From: Oscillospiraceae bacterium
GTDB taxonomy: Bacteria > Bacillota > Clostridia > Oscillospirales > Oscillospiraceae
NCBI GenBank assembly: GCA_017403885.1
Contig: JAFRDM010000025.1
Coordinates: forward strand, 1-35,891
Direction of reading: 5' to 3'
Length of the DNA stretch: 35,891 bases
In this document: positions 8,652 through 17,148 of the stretch, piece after piece
Position numbering within the stretch: position 1 is the first letter of the stretch
Layout: each line of letters starts with the position of its first letter
Notes under the pieces: model-generated
What the model was told of the DNA's origin: nothing
Databases searched by the model: none
Seen by the model: the letters and a program-made list of their open reading frames with translations, nothing else
Program-made: the position numbers and the translations under genes

Positions 8652-9257
8652 TCAGACGAGCACGAGTTCGCCGAAGTATTCCGGCCGGTGAAAGTCCGCC
8701 TCTTCGGTCAAAACGGGACTCCACATGCCGTAATGCGGAAGACTCGTGCCGTCGCCGCACTTATAGAAATTTCCGCGCAGCGCCTCGCCCGGGACGAAGT
8801 CCCCGCGGCCGAAAAGCGTCTCCACGGCCGCCAGCGACAGAAAAAGCTCGGCCGTCCAGCAGTCCGGCTGCACCGCACAGGCCGCCCGCGGGCGCTCAAC
8901 GCCGGCAGGCAGCACGCGCCTGCCGGCGCGCCCGGGGCCGAATTTGCAGTGCAGCGTGCCGAGGGGATTGACCTCGAGGTTGAGATAATCTCTCCCTCTC
9001 TCCGGCGCGAAGTTGACGAAGAACTCCAGACAGCTGTCCCGGTATACCTCGCCGTCTTCCTCGCGGCACTCGGCGCGCAGCGCGGTTTCAAAGCTCGTCA
9101 GCCGGGCAAGGAAGCCTCTGCCCCGCAGATAGACGAGCGCCGCCTCGGTCCGCGGCGTGTAGCCGTTCGACATCCAGCGGAAGCAGTCCACGCGCGCGAT
9201 CGGCGCGCGGACGATCTCGTCCGGGCTTTCGACCGTCAGGATCTCATAACGTTCCAT
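8652..9257 (-). CDS. Carbohydrate-binding family 9-like protein
   Basis: A 201-residue protein with the CBM9-like fold seen in many Clostridia as a stand-alone cytosolic protein. Segments typical of the family are YTPRTEAALVY, DSCLEFFVNF, YLNLEVNPLGTLHCKFG and WTAELFLSLAAVETLFG near the C-terminus. There is no signal peptide and no catalytic module, so it is not an obvious xylanase component. It begins 5 bases after the OmpA-domain gene ends, so it is in the same operon as the membrane motor pair. Its substrate is unknown; the family name rests on fold resemblance only. Confidence 0.78.
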   Translation of the reverse strand: MERYEILTVESPDEIVRAPIARVDCFRWMSNGYTPRTEAALVYLRGRGFLARLTSFETALRAECREEDGEVYRDSCLEFFVNFAPERGRDYLNLEVNPLGTLHCKFGPGRAGRRVLPAGVERPRAACAVQPDCWTAELFLSLAAVETLFGRGDFVPGEALRGNFYKCGDGTSLPHYGMWSPVLTEEADFHRPEYFGELVLV

Positions 9258-9262
9258 CCCTC

Positions 9263-10315
9263 TCAGCCCTGGCTTCCCTCCGCGGCCTGCGCCGCGGCGC
9301 TCTCGGGCAGATCCAACTCGAGATAGCTTTCGACGATGTCCATGATCGTATCGTCGCGCAGCGTGATCGAGATCTCGATGCGGCGGTTCTGCGCGCGGCC
9401 TTCTTCGGTGTTGTTGCTCGCGACGGGGCGGGTCTCGCCGTAGCCGGCGGCGCAGAAATACTGCGCGTAGGCGTTCAGCTCGCCCTTCTGCGCGGAAAGG
9501 AGATAATCCAGCACGGCATTCGCGCGGTCGGTGGAGAGTACGCGGTTCTCCGCATCGGAGCCGGTGGAGTCGGTGTGGCCGGAGATCACGATGCTGTCGA
9601 CATATCTGGCGTTCTCGCTGTCGGCAAGGAAGCTGCGGAACACCTCGACCAGCCGGTCGAGCGTCGGACGCGCGGCGGGCTTGATCGCCGAGGAGCCGAA
9701 GTCGAAGAGCACGCCCTCGTCGAGCACGATCGCGCCGTTGTCGCCAATCGAGACCTTGCTGGCGTCGCCCATGACGGCCACGACGCCGTCGCGGATCTGT
9801 TCAAGGATCGACAGGCGCAGCACCGCGATGGTCTGCATGCGTCCGCGCATCTCCAGCAGTTCCTTGTTGGCGGCGTTCAAATACTGCTCCTGTTCGCCGA
9901 GGAGCGCCTTCTGGTCGGCCAGCAGCTTGTCCTGCGCCGCCAGTTCGTCCTTCTGCGAGGCAAGCAGCGCGCTCTGCTCGTCCAGCTGTGCGCTTTGTTC
10001 GGTCAGAATGCTCTTCTGCTCGTCGAGCGTCAGACGCGCCTCGTCCAGGTCGATCGTCACGCGCTGCAGCTCGCTTTCGGCCTCTTCGACCTGCGAGCGC
10101 GTCAGGCTCAGCTGCGCGCGGGTGTCGGCGAGGACCTCCTGCGTGTTCTGCAGATCATTGCCGGTGATCAGGTTCTGGATATAGCTCAGCAGCATCAGGA
10201 AGAACAGGATCAGCGCCACGGCCGACATCATGTCGGCGTAGGAGGGCCAGAAGCCCTGCTCTCCTTCGGCCGAGCGAACGAAGGAGCCGCTGCGTCCCTG
10301 ATAGTTCCGTCTCAT
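9263..10315 (-). CDS. MotB/ZorB-like stator protein: one membrane helix, coiled coil, OmpA domain
   Basis: A 350-residue peptidoglycan-anchored partner of a 5:2-type ion-driven motor. The N-terminus has WPSYADMMSAVALILFF, matching the MotB pattern with the ion-carrying Asp28 at the start of the single membrane helix (about 28-46). A long Gln/Glu/Leu-rich stretch (about 60-155) with a 7-residue period is a coiled coil. The C-terminal OmpA domain (about 200-335) has VLFDFGSSAIKP and ISGHTDSTGSDAENRVLSTDRA, the peptidoglycan-binding signature. Its start overlaps the stop of the MotA-like gene (ATGA), so the two are translated together. No flagellar genes are nearby. It could be a divergent ZorB, a non-flagellar MotB or a general envelope motor subunit. 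Confidence 0.85.
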   Translation of the reverse strand: MRRNYQGRSGSFVRSAEGEQGFWPSYADMMSAVALILFFLMLLSYIQNLITGNDLQNTQEVLADTRAQLSLTRSQVEEAESELQRVTIDLDEARLTLDEQKSILTEQSAQLDEQSALLASQKDELAAQDKLLADQKALLGEQEQYLNAANKELLEMRGRMQTIAVLRLSILEQIRDGVVAVMGDASKVSIGDNGAIVLDEGVLFDFGSSAIKPAARPTLDRLVEVFRSFLADSENARYVDSIVISGHTDSTGSDAENRVLSTDRANAVLDYLLSAQKGELNAYAQYFCAAGYGETRPVASNNTEEGRAQNRRIEISITLRDDTIMDIVESYLELDLPESAAAQAAEGSQG

Positions 10316-11262
10316 TTATTGTCTCCTCCCATGCGGCGATTGATCTCGCGCATCGCGTTCGAGAGGTCACGCACGGCCAGATCCATGCGCTCGACGCTGC
10401 CGCGCAGGTTATAATCCACCTCCGAGAAGTCGTGGATGCCCTCCTTGAAGGTCGCGACGGCGGCGTTGAATTTATCGACCTCTTCCCTGCAGACGGCGAG
10501 GCTCTTGTCAAAGCGGGCAGCGGAGCGCGCCGTGGTCTCCGCGTAGGCGGAGGAGGCGTCTACGAGCGACTTGCGAATCTCCGCGGCGGTAGCGCACATC
10601 GCGTCGATCATCTGGCGCACAAGACCGGCCTCGGTCTTTGCCGTTGCGCTCGCGAGCGTAGGAGCCACCTCGGTGTCGAGCCACAGCTCCAGCCTGGTCT
10701 CCAGCTTTTCGCGCGCGGTCTGGGGGTTGAGGATCGTGCGCAGGATCGTCAGCAGGATCGAGCAGCCCGCGCCGACGAGCGAAGTATAGAAGGCGACGCC
10801 CATGCCGGAGAGCGCGGAGAGCAGCCCGCCGCCGACGCTGTCGAGCACGCTGAGCCATTCGGAGGTGTTGCTGTAGCCGATCAGCTCGGTCAGAGAAACG
10901 ACCGCGAGGCTCAGGCCCAGGAAGGTGCCGAAGAGGCCGAGCGTGACGAAGAGCGAAACGGCGTTGTTGAGATAGCGCTCACACAGCAGCAGCCCCGAGA
11001 GCTTACGCCCCATCACGTCGGAAATGATGGCCGGGGTGTTCACGTCCGGACCGAATTTCCGGCAGGCCGCCTCGAATTCCTGCAGCAGCGCGGCGCGGAA
11101 GCCGCGGCCGTCCTCGTCGCGGCCGTCGCCGCTCGCCTTCGCGGCAAGCAGACGGTAACGCGCGGCGATATAGAACAGCAGCGCCACCGCCAGCGCGAAG
11201 AGCGCCAGGATCACCACGATCACAACGATGCCGGCGGTCGGCAGGTTTTTCAGATTGTTCAC
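10312..11262 (-). CDS. MotA/ExbB/TolQ/ZorA-like proton-channel membrane protein
   Basis: A 316-residue inner-membrane subunit expected to form a pentamer around two copies of the MotB-like partner. One membrane helix sits at the N-terminus (about 10-32), a cytosolic stretch follows, and further helices lie near 100-125, 140-165 and 165-180, with the conserved ExbB/MotA region ALSGMGVAFYTSLVGAG. The C-terminal third (about 190-316) is helical and predicted to reach into the cytoplasm, like the ZorA tail but much shorter. The start is GTG, supported by GGAGGAAG 8 bases upstream. With the OmpA-type partner this resembles ZorAB, but no zorC, zorD or zorE follows. Confidence 0.8.
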   Translation of the reverse strand: MNNLKNLPTAGIVVIVVILALFALAVALLFYIAARYRLLAAKASGDGRDEDGRGFRAALLQEFEAACRKFGPDVNTPAIISDVMGRKLSGLLLCERYLNNAVSLFVTLGLFGTFLGLSLAVVSLTELIGYSNTSEWLSVLDSVGGGLLSALSGMGVAFYTSLVGAGCSILLTILRTILNPQTAREKLETRLELWLDTEVAPTLASATAKTEAGLVRQMIDAMCATAAEIRKSLVDASSAYAETTARSAARFDKSLAVCREEVDKFNAAVATFKEGIHDFSEVDYNLRGSVERMDLAVRDLSNAMREINRRMGGDNK

Positions 11263-11369
11263 GGTATTCTTCCTCCGTTTTTCTGGTTTTTTCCGGAAAT
11301 CATCGCGGTATTCGACAGTATAAAATAATAGTGGAATCGACCGCGGAAGTTGTTAACAAAGCGCAAATA

Positions 11370-11398
11370 ATCGCCCGCGAGGTTTTCCCGCGGGCGAT
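11370..11398 (-). terminator. Terminator-like hairpin after the DUF2812 gene
   Basis: ATCGCCCGCG (11370-11379) pairs with CGCGGGCGAT (11389-11398), with a 9-base loop and a weak T-rich flank (TTATTTG) on the minus strand. It lies 16 bases beyond the DUF2812 stop. Confidence 0.65.
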
Positions 11399-11414
11399 GA
11401 TCGGTGACGGTTCT

Positions 11415-11966
11415 TTACTTTTCCAGCTCCCTGCGCATGCGGCGCAGCTTGCCGCCGCAGTGGATGAAGAGATAGAGATACAGCACGGTCATGACGCCGA
11501 AGAATCCCAGGAAAAAGCCGCTCGCGCCGTACATTCCGCCGTCGAGCGCGCGGAAGAGGTTGGGCAGCACGCAGGCAAAGAAGATCACCAGCAGCGGCAG
11601 CATGCGCGTCTGAACAACTTTTTTGACCATGTCGAGGCGGCTCTCGTCGTCGGAGAACAGCTCGCCCTCGGCCTCGCTCCAGAGCTCGTCGGCGTTCCTG
11701 CGCCAATAGACCCAGCCCACGCAGCGCCCGCAGTTTTCCCAGCCGAACTCGGAGAGCATGCGAGCGTAGTCCCGGTTCTCGTCGTTGTTTGTAAAGTCCA
11801 GGCGGTAGATCACGTCCCGCGGCGCGCCTTTTTCAAAGACATAAAAGCAGGGAACATACATCCGCAGAAAATGCAGACCCTGTCGGGACAGCTCGCGCAG
11901 CCAGACCTCCTCTTCCCTGAAGTCCGCGATCGTCCAGAATTTGATTTTCGTTACCGTCTCAGCCAT
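11415..11966 (-). CDS. DUF2812 domain membrane protein
   Basis: A 183-residue protein of the DUF2812 family, whose members are almost always encoded next to a PadR-type regulator, as here. The soluble N-terminal domain (about 1-125) contains KFWTIADFREEEVWLRELSRQGLHF and YRLDFTNNDENRDYARM, typical of the family. Two membrane helices follow at about 128-146 and 152-170, ending in a basic tail. It overlaps the padR stop by 8 bases, so the two are co-translated. Such pairs are often thought to help regulate or sense envelope stress, but no biochemical function is established. Confidence 0.88.
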   Translation of the reverse strand: MAETVTKIKFWTIADFREEEVWLRELSRQGLHFLRMYVPCFYVFEKGAPRDVIYRLDFTNNDENRDYARMLSEFGWENCGRCVGWVYWRRNADELWSEAEGELFSDDESRLDMVKKVVQTRMLPLLVIFFACVLPNLFRALDGGMYGASGFFLGFFGVMTVLYLYLFIHCGGKLRRMRRELEK

Positions 11967-12282
11967 CGTATTTTTCCCCCCTGCTGTTCAAATACAGTCT
12001 TTCGATCCGCCGGATCTCGCGGTCGAGCACTTCCTCGCCCAGCTCCGTGATGCGGTAGAGCCGGCGCTTTTCCTCCTCATGGTCAAAGACGATCAACCCG
12101 TCCTTTTCCATCTTCGAGAGCGTCCCGTACATTGTGCCGGCGCCGATCGCGAGCTCGCCGTTCGTCATCCACTCGACCTGCCGCGCGATGCCGTAGCCGT
12201 GCTGCGGCGTCTGCAGACAGTAGAGGATGTAAAAGCCCGTCTCGGTCATCGGCACGTAAACGCGTTCGATCCTGTTGTCCAT
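11959..12282 (-). CDS. PadR-family transcriptional regulator
   Basis: A 107-residue winged-helix repressor. The segment ETGFYILYCLQTPQHGYGIARQV is the PadR DNA-binding start, followed by GAGTMYGTLSKMEKDGLI and the wing KRRLYRITELGEEVL; a short helix at the C-terminus should make the dimer contact. The ATG at 12282 is chosen because GAGGTGA lies 5 bases upstream; an earlier in-frame ATG would read through the promoter and operator region. PadR proteins usually repress their own operon with the adjacent membrane protein. The operator candidate is described separately. Confidence 0.92.
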   Translation of the reverse strand: MDNRIERVYVPMTETGFYILYCLQTPQHGYGIARQVEWMTNGELAIGAGTMYGTLSKMEKDGLIVFDHEEEKRRLYRITELGEEVLDREIRRIERLYLNSRGEKYDG

Positions 12283-12292
12283 ATATTTCACC

Positions 12293-12345
12293 TCGATGTA
12301 TCGCAGTTCGATATAATATATATCACGCCTCGATATATCTGTCAA
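12293..12345 (-). promoter_or_regulatory. Promoter and probable operator of the padR-DUF2812 pair
   Basis: On the minus strand, consensus TTGACA (12345-12340) is followed after 17 bases by TATATA (12322-12317). The spacer and flanks hold three copies of TCGATRTA on the plus strand (starting at 12293, 12308 and 12330) and an AT-rich partial palindrome. This overlap of repeats with the promoter is what an autoregulated PadR operator should look like. Confidence 0.7.
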
Positions 12346-12385
12346 GTCCTTTTTCAACTTTTTTGCAGTTTTTTTCCGCGCCGTC

Positions 12386-12415
12386 TTGTATGTGCCGAAG
12401 GCTTTGTGTTAGAAT
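12386..12415 (+). promoter_or_regulatory. Promoter of the phosphate acyltransferase gene
   Basis: TTGTAT (12386-12391), an 18-base spacer and TAGAAT (12410-12415) with an upstream TGn. It lies 70 bases before the start codon. Confidence 0.7.
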
Positions 12416-12484
12416 ATCGTTGTTGAAAAGCACTCCGCGCCTGTGGCACGGTCGATTTGAACGAAAGCATCAAGGAGGGGCATT

Positions 12485-13426
12485 ATGAACGAACAGTATC
12501 TGACCGGCTTTGAGGGGATCGTTGAAAAGGCGAAGAAGGTCGATCGCCCGATGCGCGTGGCCATCGCGGCCGCCGATGCCGAAAACATTCTTCGCGGCGC
12601 CTTCATGGCGCAGGATGCCGGTTTTGTCGAGCCGATCCTGATCGGCAACGAACACAAGATCCGCGCCGTGCTGGAGCGTATCGGCCAGTCCGAGCGCGAG
12701 GTGCAGATCATCGACGCCTCCGGCGGCGACAGCTCGGTGCAGTTTGCCATTGAGATGATCAACTCCGGCGACGCGGACTGCCTGATGCGCGGCAATTCCA
12801 GCACACGCGACTTCCTCATGCCCGTGCTGAACAAGTCCAATCACCTTATTAAGGAAGACGCGCTCGTCACGCACGTCGTGTTCCTCAAGATCCCGGGGCT
12901 CGAGCGCCTGCTCGCCGTGTCGGACGTGACGCTGCTGATCAACCCCCCGATGGACGCGCGTAAGGAAGTCGTGAAGAACATGGTCAAGGCTCTCAACGCC
13001 TTTGACGTGAAGCACCCGAACATTGCGCTGCTCGCGCTCGTCGAGAAGCCCAGCTATCAGATGCGCGACACCGTAGAGGATCAGACCATGGTGCGCGAGA
13101 ACAACATGCGCCCCTTCGCCGACTGCAACCTTGTCGGCCCGATCGCCTACGACCTGGTCGTCAGCAAGGAAGCCGCCCGCCTCAAGGGCTACGAATGCGA
13201 CTGCTGCGGCGAGTTCGACGGCATCGTCGTGCCGAACCTCGCCACGGGCAACGTGATGATCAAGGTCCTGCAGCACAGCGCCGGCGCCGACGGCTGCGGC
13301 GTGCTGGTCGGGGCGAGGATCCCCATCGCCATCACCTCCCGCGCCGACGAGCCCGAGCAGTCCTTCTACTCGCTGGCCGCCTGCGCCGCAATGTGGGACG
13401 CCCCCGCGTACAAGAACATTTTCTGA
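12485..13426 (+). CDS. Phosphate butyryltransferase/phosphate acetyltransferase-family enzyme
   Basis: A 313-residue enzyme that should exchange CoA for phosphate on a short acyl group, linking acyl-CoA to acyl phosphate. The fold signature runs through PMRVAIAAADAENILRGAF near the start, GDADCLMRGNSSTRDFLMPVL in the middle, DVTLLINPPMDARKEVV and the C-terminal ADGCGVLVGARIPIAITSRADEPEQSFYSLA. The length and the ending match Ptb-type enzymes better than Pta. No butyrate kinase gene is adjacent, so the acyl specificity (butyryl, acetyl or branched) is open. GGAGGGG lies 7 bases before the ATG. A monocistronic unit is indicated by its own promoter and terminator. Confidence 0.87.
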   Translation: MNEQYLTGFEGIVEKAKKVDRPMRVAIAAADAENILRGAFMAQDAGFVEPILIGNEHKIRAVLERIGQSEREVQIIDASGGDSSVQFAIEMINSGDADCLMRGNSSTRDFLMPVLNKSNHLIKEDALVTHVVFLKIPGLERLLAVSDVTLLINPPMDARKEVVKNMVKALNAFDVKHPNIALLALVEKPSYQMRDTVEDQTMVRENNMRPFADCNLVGPIAYDLVVSKEAARLKGYECDCCGEFDGIVVPNLATGNVMIKVLQHSAGADGCGVLVGARIPIAITSRADEPEQSFYSLAACAAMWDAPAYKNIF

Positions 13427-13441
13427 GCGAGACGTAAAACG

Positions 13442-13483
13442 ACCGCCCCGGACTTTTTCAAGTCCGGGGCGGTTTCGTTTTTG
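13442..13483. terminator. Bidirectional terminator after the phosphate acyltransferase
   Basis: ACCGCCCCGGACTT (13442-13455) pairs with AAGTCCGGGGCGGT (13460-13473), followed by TTTCGTTTTT. On the minus strand the same stem lies just beyond the Bax-inhibitor-like gene, so it may end that operon too. Confidence 0.9.
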
Positions 13484-13484
13484 T

Positions 13485-14294
13485 TCAGTCCCGGCGGCGC
13501 GACCGCGAGGCGAGGATGCGCATCGCCAGATTGATGATGTCCAGATACAGCGCGCAGGCCGAGTCGATCGCGTTGTCCGCGGTGCAGGGGCGCTGCTGGG
13601 CGCGGGCCCAGTCGAAGCCGATGTAACCGCAGAAGATCAGCGCCACGATGACGTTCGTCAGCTCGAAGCTGCGCTGGAAAAGGAACAGCGCCAGCTCCGC
13701 GGCGAGCGTGAGCAGCAGCGCCCCGAGGAGACAGGGCCCCATGCGGGCAAAGAACGCCGGCTTCCAGTTGGACAGCAGCAGCATGCCCGTCGTGACGGCG
13801 GCCGTGATCTGAAAGGTCTCGCGCACGGCCTCCGCGCCCGCATCCGCGATCAGGATCGAGAGCACCAGCCCCAGCGGCAGCACGACGAGGTTATAGCCCA
13901 CGAAGCTCCAGATCGGCTTTTGCGAGCGCGTGTTGATGAGGATCCCGGTGAAGGCCAGGATCACGTAGGCGATCGTGACGGCGCCGTACGGCAGCTGCGC
14001 GGCGGCGCGGCCGAAGAGCACGCAGAAGAGTATGTTCATCAGGAAGCCCCACAGCAGCGTCCCGCCGAGGATCAGATTGAAGCGCTCGCGCGTGACGGCG
14101 AAATCCTGCGTCAGGCTGGGCGTCTCCGACAGGCCCTCCATGGGCGCGGCGGCGGCCGAGGCGCCCGAAAACTCCCGGGCGGCACGCAGGGCCGCGCTCA
14201 GATCCGCGGCTTGCTGCGCCGCGAGCGGAGCGCCGCAGTTCTGGCAGAATCTCTCGCCGGAGCGGACCTCCGCTCCGCAATTCGGACAGTACAT
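13485..14294 (-). CDS. Zinc-ribbon protein with Bax inhibitor-1 (YccA/BI-1) membrane domain
   Basis: A 269-residue fusion. The N-terminus is a zinc ribbon with Cys3, Cys6, Cys17 and Cys20 (YCPNCG, FCQNCG). A linker rich in Ala follows to about residue 60. The rest has about seven hydrophobic segments and ends with DNAIDSACALYLDIINLAMRIL, which matches the BI-1 family ending ALYLDxINLFL that carries the Asp gating residue. BI-1 proteins are calcium-leak or membrane-stress proteins; the bacterial role is uncertain. It starts 4 bases after the thiamine pyrophosphokinase stop, so it is the last gene of the riboswitch-controlled operon. Confidence 0.82.
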   Translation of the reverse strand: MYCPNCGAEVRSGERFCQNCGAPLAAQQAADLSAALRAAREFSGASAAAAPMEGLSETPSLTQDFAVTRERFNLILGGTLLWGFLMNILFCVLFGRAAAQLPYGAVTIAYVILAFTGILINTRSQKPIWSFVGYNLVVLPLGLVLSILIADAGAEAVRETFQITAAVTTGMLLLSNWKPAFFARMGPCLLGALLLTLAAELALFLFQRSFELTNVIVALIFCGYIGFDWARAQQRPCTADNAIDSACALYLDIINLAMRILASRSRRRD

Positions 14295-14298
14295 GTTT

Positions 14299-14922
14299 TT
14301 ACCCCCTTTTCACACGCACGAGGAGCAGCGTTCCCTCTTCGGCACGGATCCGCGCCGTCTCGCCGGGCAGCGGCTCGTTGCTCACACCGAGCGAGCTGTC
14401 GGGCTCGAGGACCGCGTCCCGCAGGGGGAACTTCGCCCCCGTGACGCTGACGCCTCTCGCCGCGCCGCCGAGCGGCAGCAGCGAAAAATACGGAAAGGCA
14501 TTCGAGACGAAAGTCTCGCCCGCGACGATCTCCATTTCGGAATAGTCGTCGACGATCAGGGCACTCGCGTCAGCACGCGCAAGCATCCGCAGCAGGGCGA
14601 GATTGCCCAGCGTGTGGTCGAGCCGCGCGCCGATCATGCCCAGCAGCAGAAAGTCGCGGAAGCCGCGGTGCAGCGCTTCCTTCGCGGCGAAGAAGGTATC
14701 GGTGTCGTCCTTGACGTGCGGCAGCACGATCGTCTCGGCCGACACGCGAGGTCTTTCGCAGGAGTCAAAGTCGCCCACGATCAGATCCGGCGCGCGGCCG
14801 AGCGCCTTTTCGTGCCGCAGGCCGCAGTCGCAGTAGATCATGCAGTCGTCCGCGCGCAGATACGCGCGCAGCTCCTGCGCCCGTTCGATCGGCGCCCCGC
14901 CGACGATCACACAGCGCCTCAT
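14299..14922 (-). CDS. thiN: Thiamine pyrophosphokinase
   Basis: This 207-residue enzyme makes thiamine diphosphate from thiamine and ATP. The motifs are clear: CVIVGGAP at the N-terminus, DLIVGDFDS, KDDTDTFFAAKEAL and GMIGARLDHTLGNL, which bind nucleotide and thiamine; the C-terminal beta domain ends with GTLLLVRVKRG. The start at 14922 follows GAGGGAG, and it overlaps the upstream small gene by 4 bases. In many Firmicutes thiN sits with rpe and rsgA; here it is in the metK operon, so its expression would follow the SAM riboswitch if read-through is complete. Confidence 0.94.
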   Translation of the reverse strand: MRRCVIVGGAPIERAQELRAYLRADDCMIYCDCGLRHEKALGRAPDLIVGDFDSCERPRVSAETIVLPHVKDDTDTFFAAKEALHRGFRDFLLLGMIGARLDHTLGNLALLRMLARADASALIVDDYSEMEIVAGETFVSNAFPYFSLLPLGGAARGVSVTGAKFPLRDAVLEPDSSLGVSNEPLPGETARIRAEEGTLLLVRVKRG

Positions 14923-15110
14923 GTGTTTTTCTCCCTCTTCATCACGTAGCCCTTCTTTCGCAATATCACAACGCCGGCGATCGCCGTCGCCGCCATGGCG
15001 AGAAACCACGCCGTCTCCGAAAATTCCGCGCCGAGCAGCGCCGGCGCGCAGAGCGTTGCCAGCGCCAGATACGCCCATCTGCGCCCGGGCGTCCCTGCCC
15101 CGAGCTTCAT
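14919..15110 (-). CDS. Small two-helix membrane protein
   Basis: A 63-residue protein with two membrane helices (about 12-29 and 33-52) and a basic C-terminal tail (RKKGYVMKREKNT). It starts within the metK stop (TGATG) and overlaps the next gene, so coupling both sides supports that it is real. No family is recognised. Codon use is like that of its neighbours. Confidence 0.7.
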   Translation of the reverse strand: MKLGAGTPGRRWAYLALATLCAPALLGAEFSETAWFLAMAATAIAGVVILRKKGYVMKREKNT

Positions 15111-16309
15111 CACGCTTTCTCCGCCAGCGCCTCGACTGCGGCGCGCAGAGCGTCTGCGCGGGAGACGTCCTCCCACTTCACGCCCAGATCCTCACGGCCC
15201 ATGTGACCATAAGCGGCCAGGGCGCGGTAGATCGGACGGCGCAGCTCAAGATCGCGGATGATGGCCGTCGGGCGCAGGTCAAACACCTTCTGCACCGCCT
15301 CGGCCAGCAGCGCGTCGCCGACCGTGCCGGTCCCGAAGGTCTCAACAAGCACGGAAACGGGCCGCGCCACGCCGATGGCGTAGGCCAGCTGCACCTGGCA
15401 GCGGTCGGCAAGGCCTGCGGCCACAACGGTCTTGGCCACCCAGCGGGAGGCGTAAGCCGCGCTGCGGTCCACCTTCGTCGGGTCCGTGCCGGAGAAGGCT
15501 CCGCCGCCGTGCGGAGCGCTGCCGCCGTAGGTGTCGACGATGATCTTGCGTCCTGTCAGACCGGAGTCGCCCAGCGGTCCGCCGATGACAAAGCGGCCGG
15601 TGGGGTTGATATAATACTTTGTACGCTCGTCGAGCAGCGCCGCCGGGATGACCGGGTGGATGACCTGCTCGATCATGTCGCGGCGGATCATGTCGACGGT
15701 CGCCTCCGGAGCGTGCTGGGCTGAGATGACGACGGTGTCGACGCGCACGGGGCGGCGGCGCTCGTCGTATTCGACGGTCACCTGCGTCTTGCCGTCGGGG
15801 CGCAGATAGCCGACCGCCCCGCTTTTGCGCACGGCGGCGAGGCGGCGGGCAAGGGCGTGCGCGAGCGAGATCGGCAGGGGCATCAGCTCCGGCGTCTCGC
15901 GGCAGGCGTAGCCGAACATCATGCCCTGGTCGCCCGCGCCGTTCTGCAGCTCGTCCGTCTCGCCGTCCCTGTTTTCCAGCGCCCTGTCCACACCGAGGGC
16001 GATGTCGCCGGACTGCTCGTCGATGTTGATGACGACGCCGCAGGTGTCGCAGTCGAAGCCGTATTTCGCGCGGTCATAGCCGATGTCCCGGATGACCTCG
16101 CGGGTGATCCGCGCAATGTCGACGTAGCAGCTGGTCGTGATCTCGCCCATGATGTGGACGAGGCCGGTGGAGACCGTCGTCTCACAGGCGACGCGGCCGT
16201 TGGGATCCTGCTCGAGGATCGCGTCGAGCACCGCGTCGGAGATCTGGTCGCAGATCTTGTCGGGATGTCCCTCGGTGACGGATTCGGATGTGAACAGATA
16301 GTGGCTCAT
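15110..16309 (-). CDS. metK: S-adenosylmethionine synthetase
   Basis: MetK makes SAM from methionine and ATP. At 399 residues it has the usual length. The motifs are [18 protein letters not shown] near the start, the [12 protein letters not shown] signature, and [19 protein letters not shown] for phosphate binding. The start at 16309 has AAGGAG 6 bases upstream, overlapping the ecfT stop; a further in-frame start would run into ecfT. It lies downstream of an ECF transporter under a SAM-I riboswitch, so excess SAM should lower both transport and synthesis. Confidence 0.98.
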   Translation of the reverse strand: MSHYLFTSESVTEGHPDKICDQISDAVLDAILEQDPNGRVACETTVSTGLVHIMGEITTSCYVDIARITREVIRDIGYDRAKYGFDCDTCGVVINIDEQSGDIALGVDRALENRDGETDELQNGAGDQGMMFGYACRETPELMPLPISLAHALARRLAAVRKSGAVGYLRPDGKTQVTVEYDERRRPVRVDTVVISAQHAPEATVDMIRRDMIEQVIHPVIPAALLDERTKYYINPTGRFVIGGPLGDSGLTGRKIIVDTYGGSAPHGGGAFSGTDPTKVDRSAAYASRWVAKTVVAAGLADRCQVQLAYAIGVARPVSVLVETFGTGTVGDALLAEAVQKVFDLRPTAIIRDLELRRPIYRALAAYGHMGREDLGVKWEDVSRADALRAAVEALAEKA

Positions 16310-16320
16310 AAATGACTCCT

Positions 16321-17148
16321 TCAAACAAACGGGTTCCAGAAGCGGCTCCCGTTGAGATGATTCAACAGTAACGCCGCGGCAAGCAGCAGCGCGCAGACGG
16401 CCATCGAGAGAAAGTCGGCCGTGCGGAAGGGCCGCGCCATGTACCAGCTGCGCCTTTTGTGCTTGCCGAAGCCGCGCAGCTCCATTGCGTTGGAGATGGT
16501 CTCGATACGGTCCATGCTCGAGAGGATCAGCGGGATGAGGATCGCGCTCGCGGCTTTGAGCCGCTTGCCGAGGCTCTCTTTTTTGCTCATTTCGATGCCG
16601 CGGGCCTGCTGGGCCTGCGAGATCTCATGATACTCCTGCTGGATGTCGGGGATGTAGCGCAGCGCGAGCGCAACGGAATAGGCGATCGAGTATTTTACGC
16701 CGATGCGGTTGAGCGAAGCGGCGAACTCGCTCGGCTGCGTGGTGCAGACGAAGAGCAGCACGATCGGGATCGTCGCAAGATACTTCAGGATCAGGTTGAG
16801 GTGATAGAAAAGCTGCTCTTTCGTGATCACCCATCGTCCGCCGAGATTCGCGATCACATGGCTCGTTCCGTAGAGTGTCACGCCATGCTGCGGCGCGAAG
16901 AGAAAGACCAGCAGATTGTTCAACGCCATGATCACGGCCGTGAAGCCGATCATGAAGGAGACGTCGCCGAGACGGATGCGCGAGAGGCGGAAGAGCGCGA
17001 CACTCAGCACAGAGAGCAGGATCAGCAGCCGCGTGTCATAGGTGAGCATGGCCGCGAAGCTCCACAGCAGCAGGCACACCAGCTTGGTCGCGCCCGCGAG
17101 GCAGTGGATGGGCGAGCTGCGGTCGATGTAGTTGAAGACAGGTCTCAT
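16321..17148 (-). CDS. ecfT: ECF transporter transmembrane component EcfT
   Basis: A 275-residue energy-coupling protein that joins the two ATPases to the S component. About six hydrophobic segments are visible. The two cytoplasmic coupling motifs are present: ARG in [10 protein letters not shown] and a second in [14 protein letters not shown], which contact the ATPase grooves. GGAGGTG precedes the ATG, and the start overlaps the ATPase stop (ATGA). The ending helix pair is truncated to a short tail, normal for the family. The transported substrate is set by the S component at 18917-19468. Confidence 0.92.
   Translation of the reverse strand: MRPVFNYIDRSSPIHCLAGATKLVCLLLWSFAAMLTYDTRLLILLSVLSVALFRLSRIRLGDVSFMIGFTAVIMALNNLLVFLFAPQHGVTLYGTSHVIANLGGRWVITKEQLFYHLNLILKYLATIPIVLLFVCTTQPSEFAASLNRIGVKYSIAYSVALALRYIPDIQQEYHEISQAQQARGIEMSKKESLGKRLKAASAILIPLILSSMDRIETISNAMELRGFGKHKRRSWYMARPFRTADFLSMAVCALLLAAALLLNHLNGSRFWNPFV

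Noticed and set aside
9263-11262. A complete Zorya defence system
   Set aside because: Only ZorA/ZorB-like proteins are present; the effector genes (zorC, zorD or zorE) are not in the following 2 kb, where CBM9-like and M42 peptidase genes are found.
11310-11318. A single Spo0A-box match (TGTCGAA) near the MotA-like promoter
   Set aside because: A 7-base match is expected about four times by chance in a window of this size; no second box is near.
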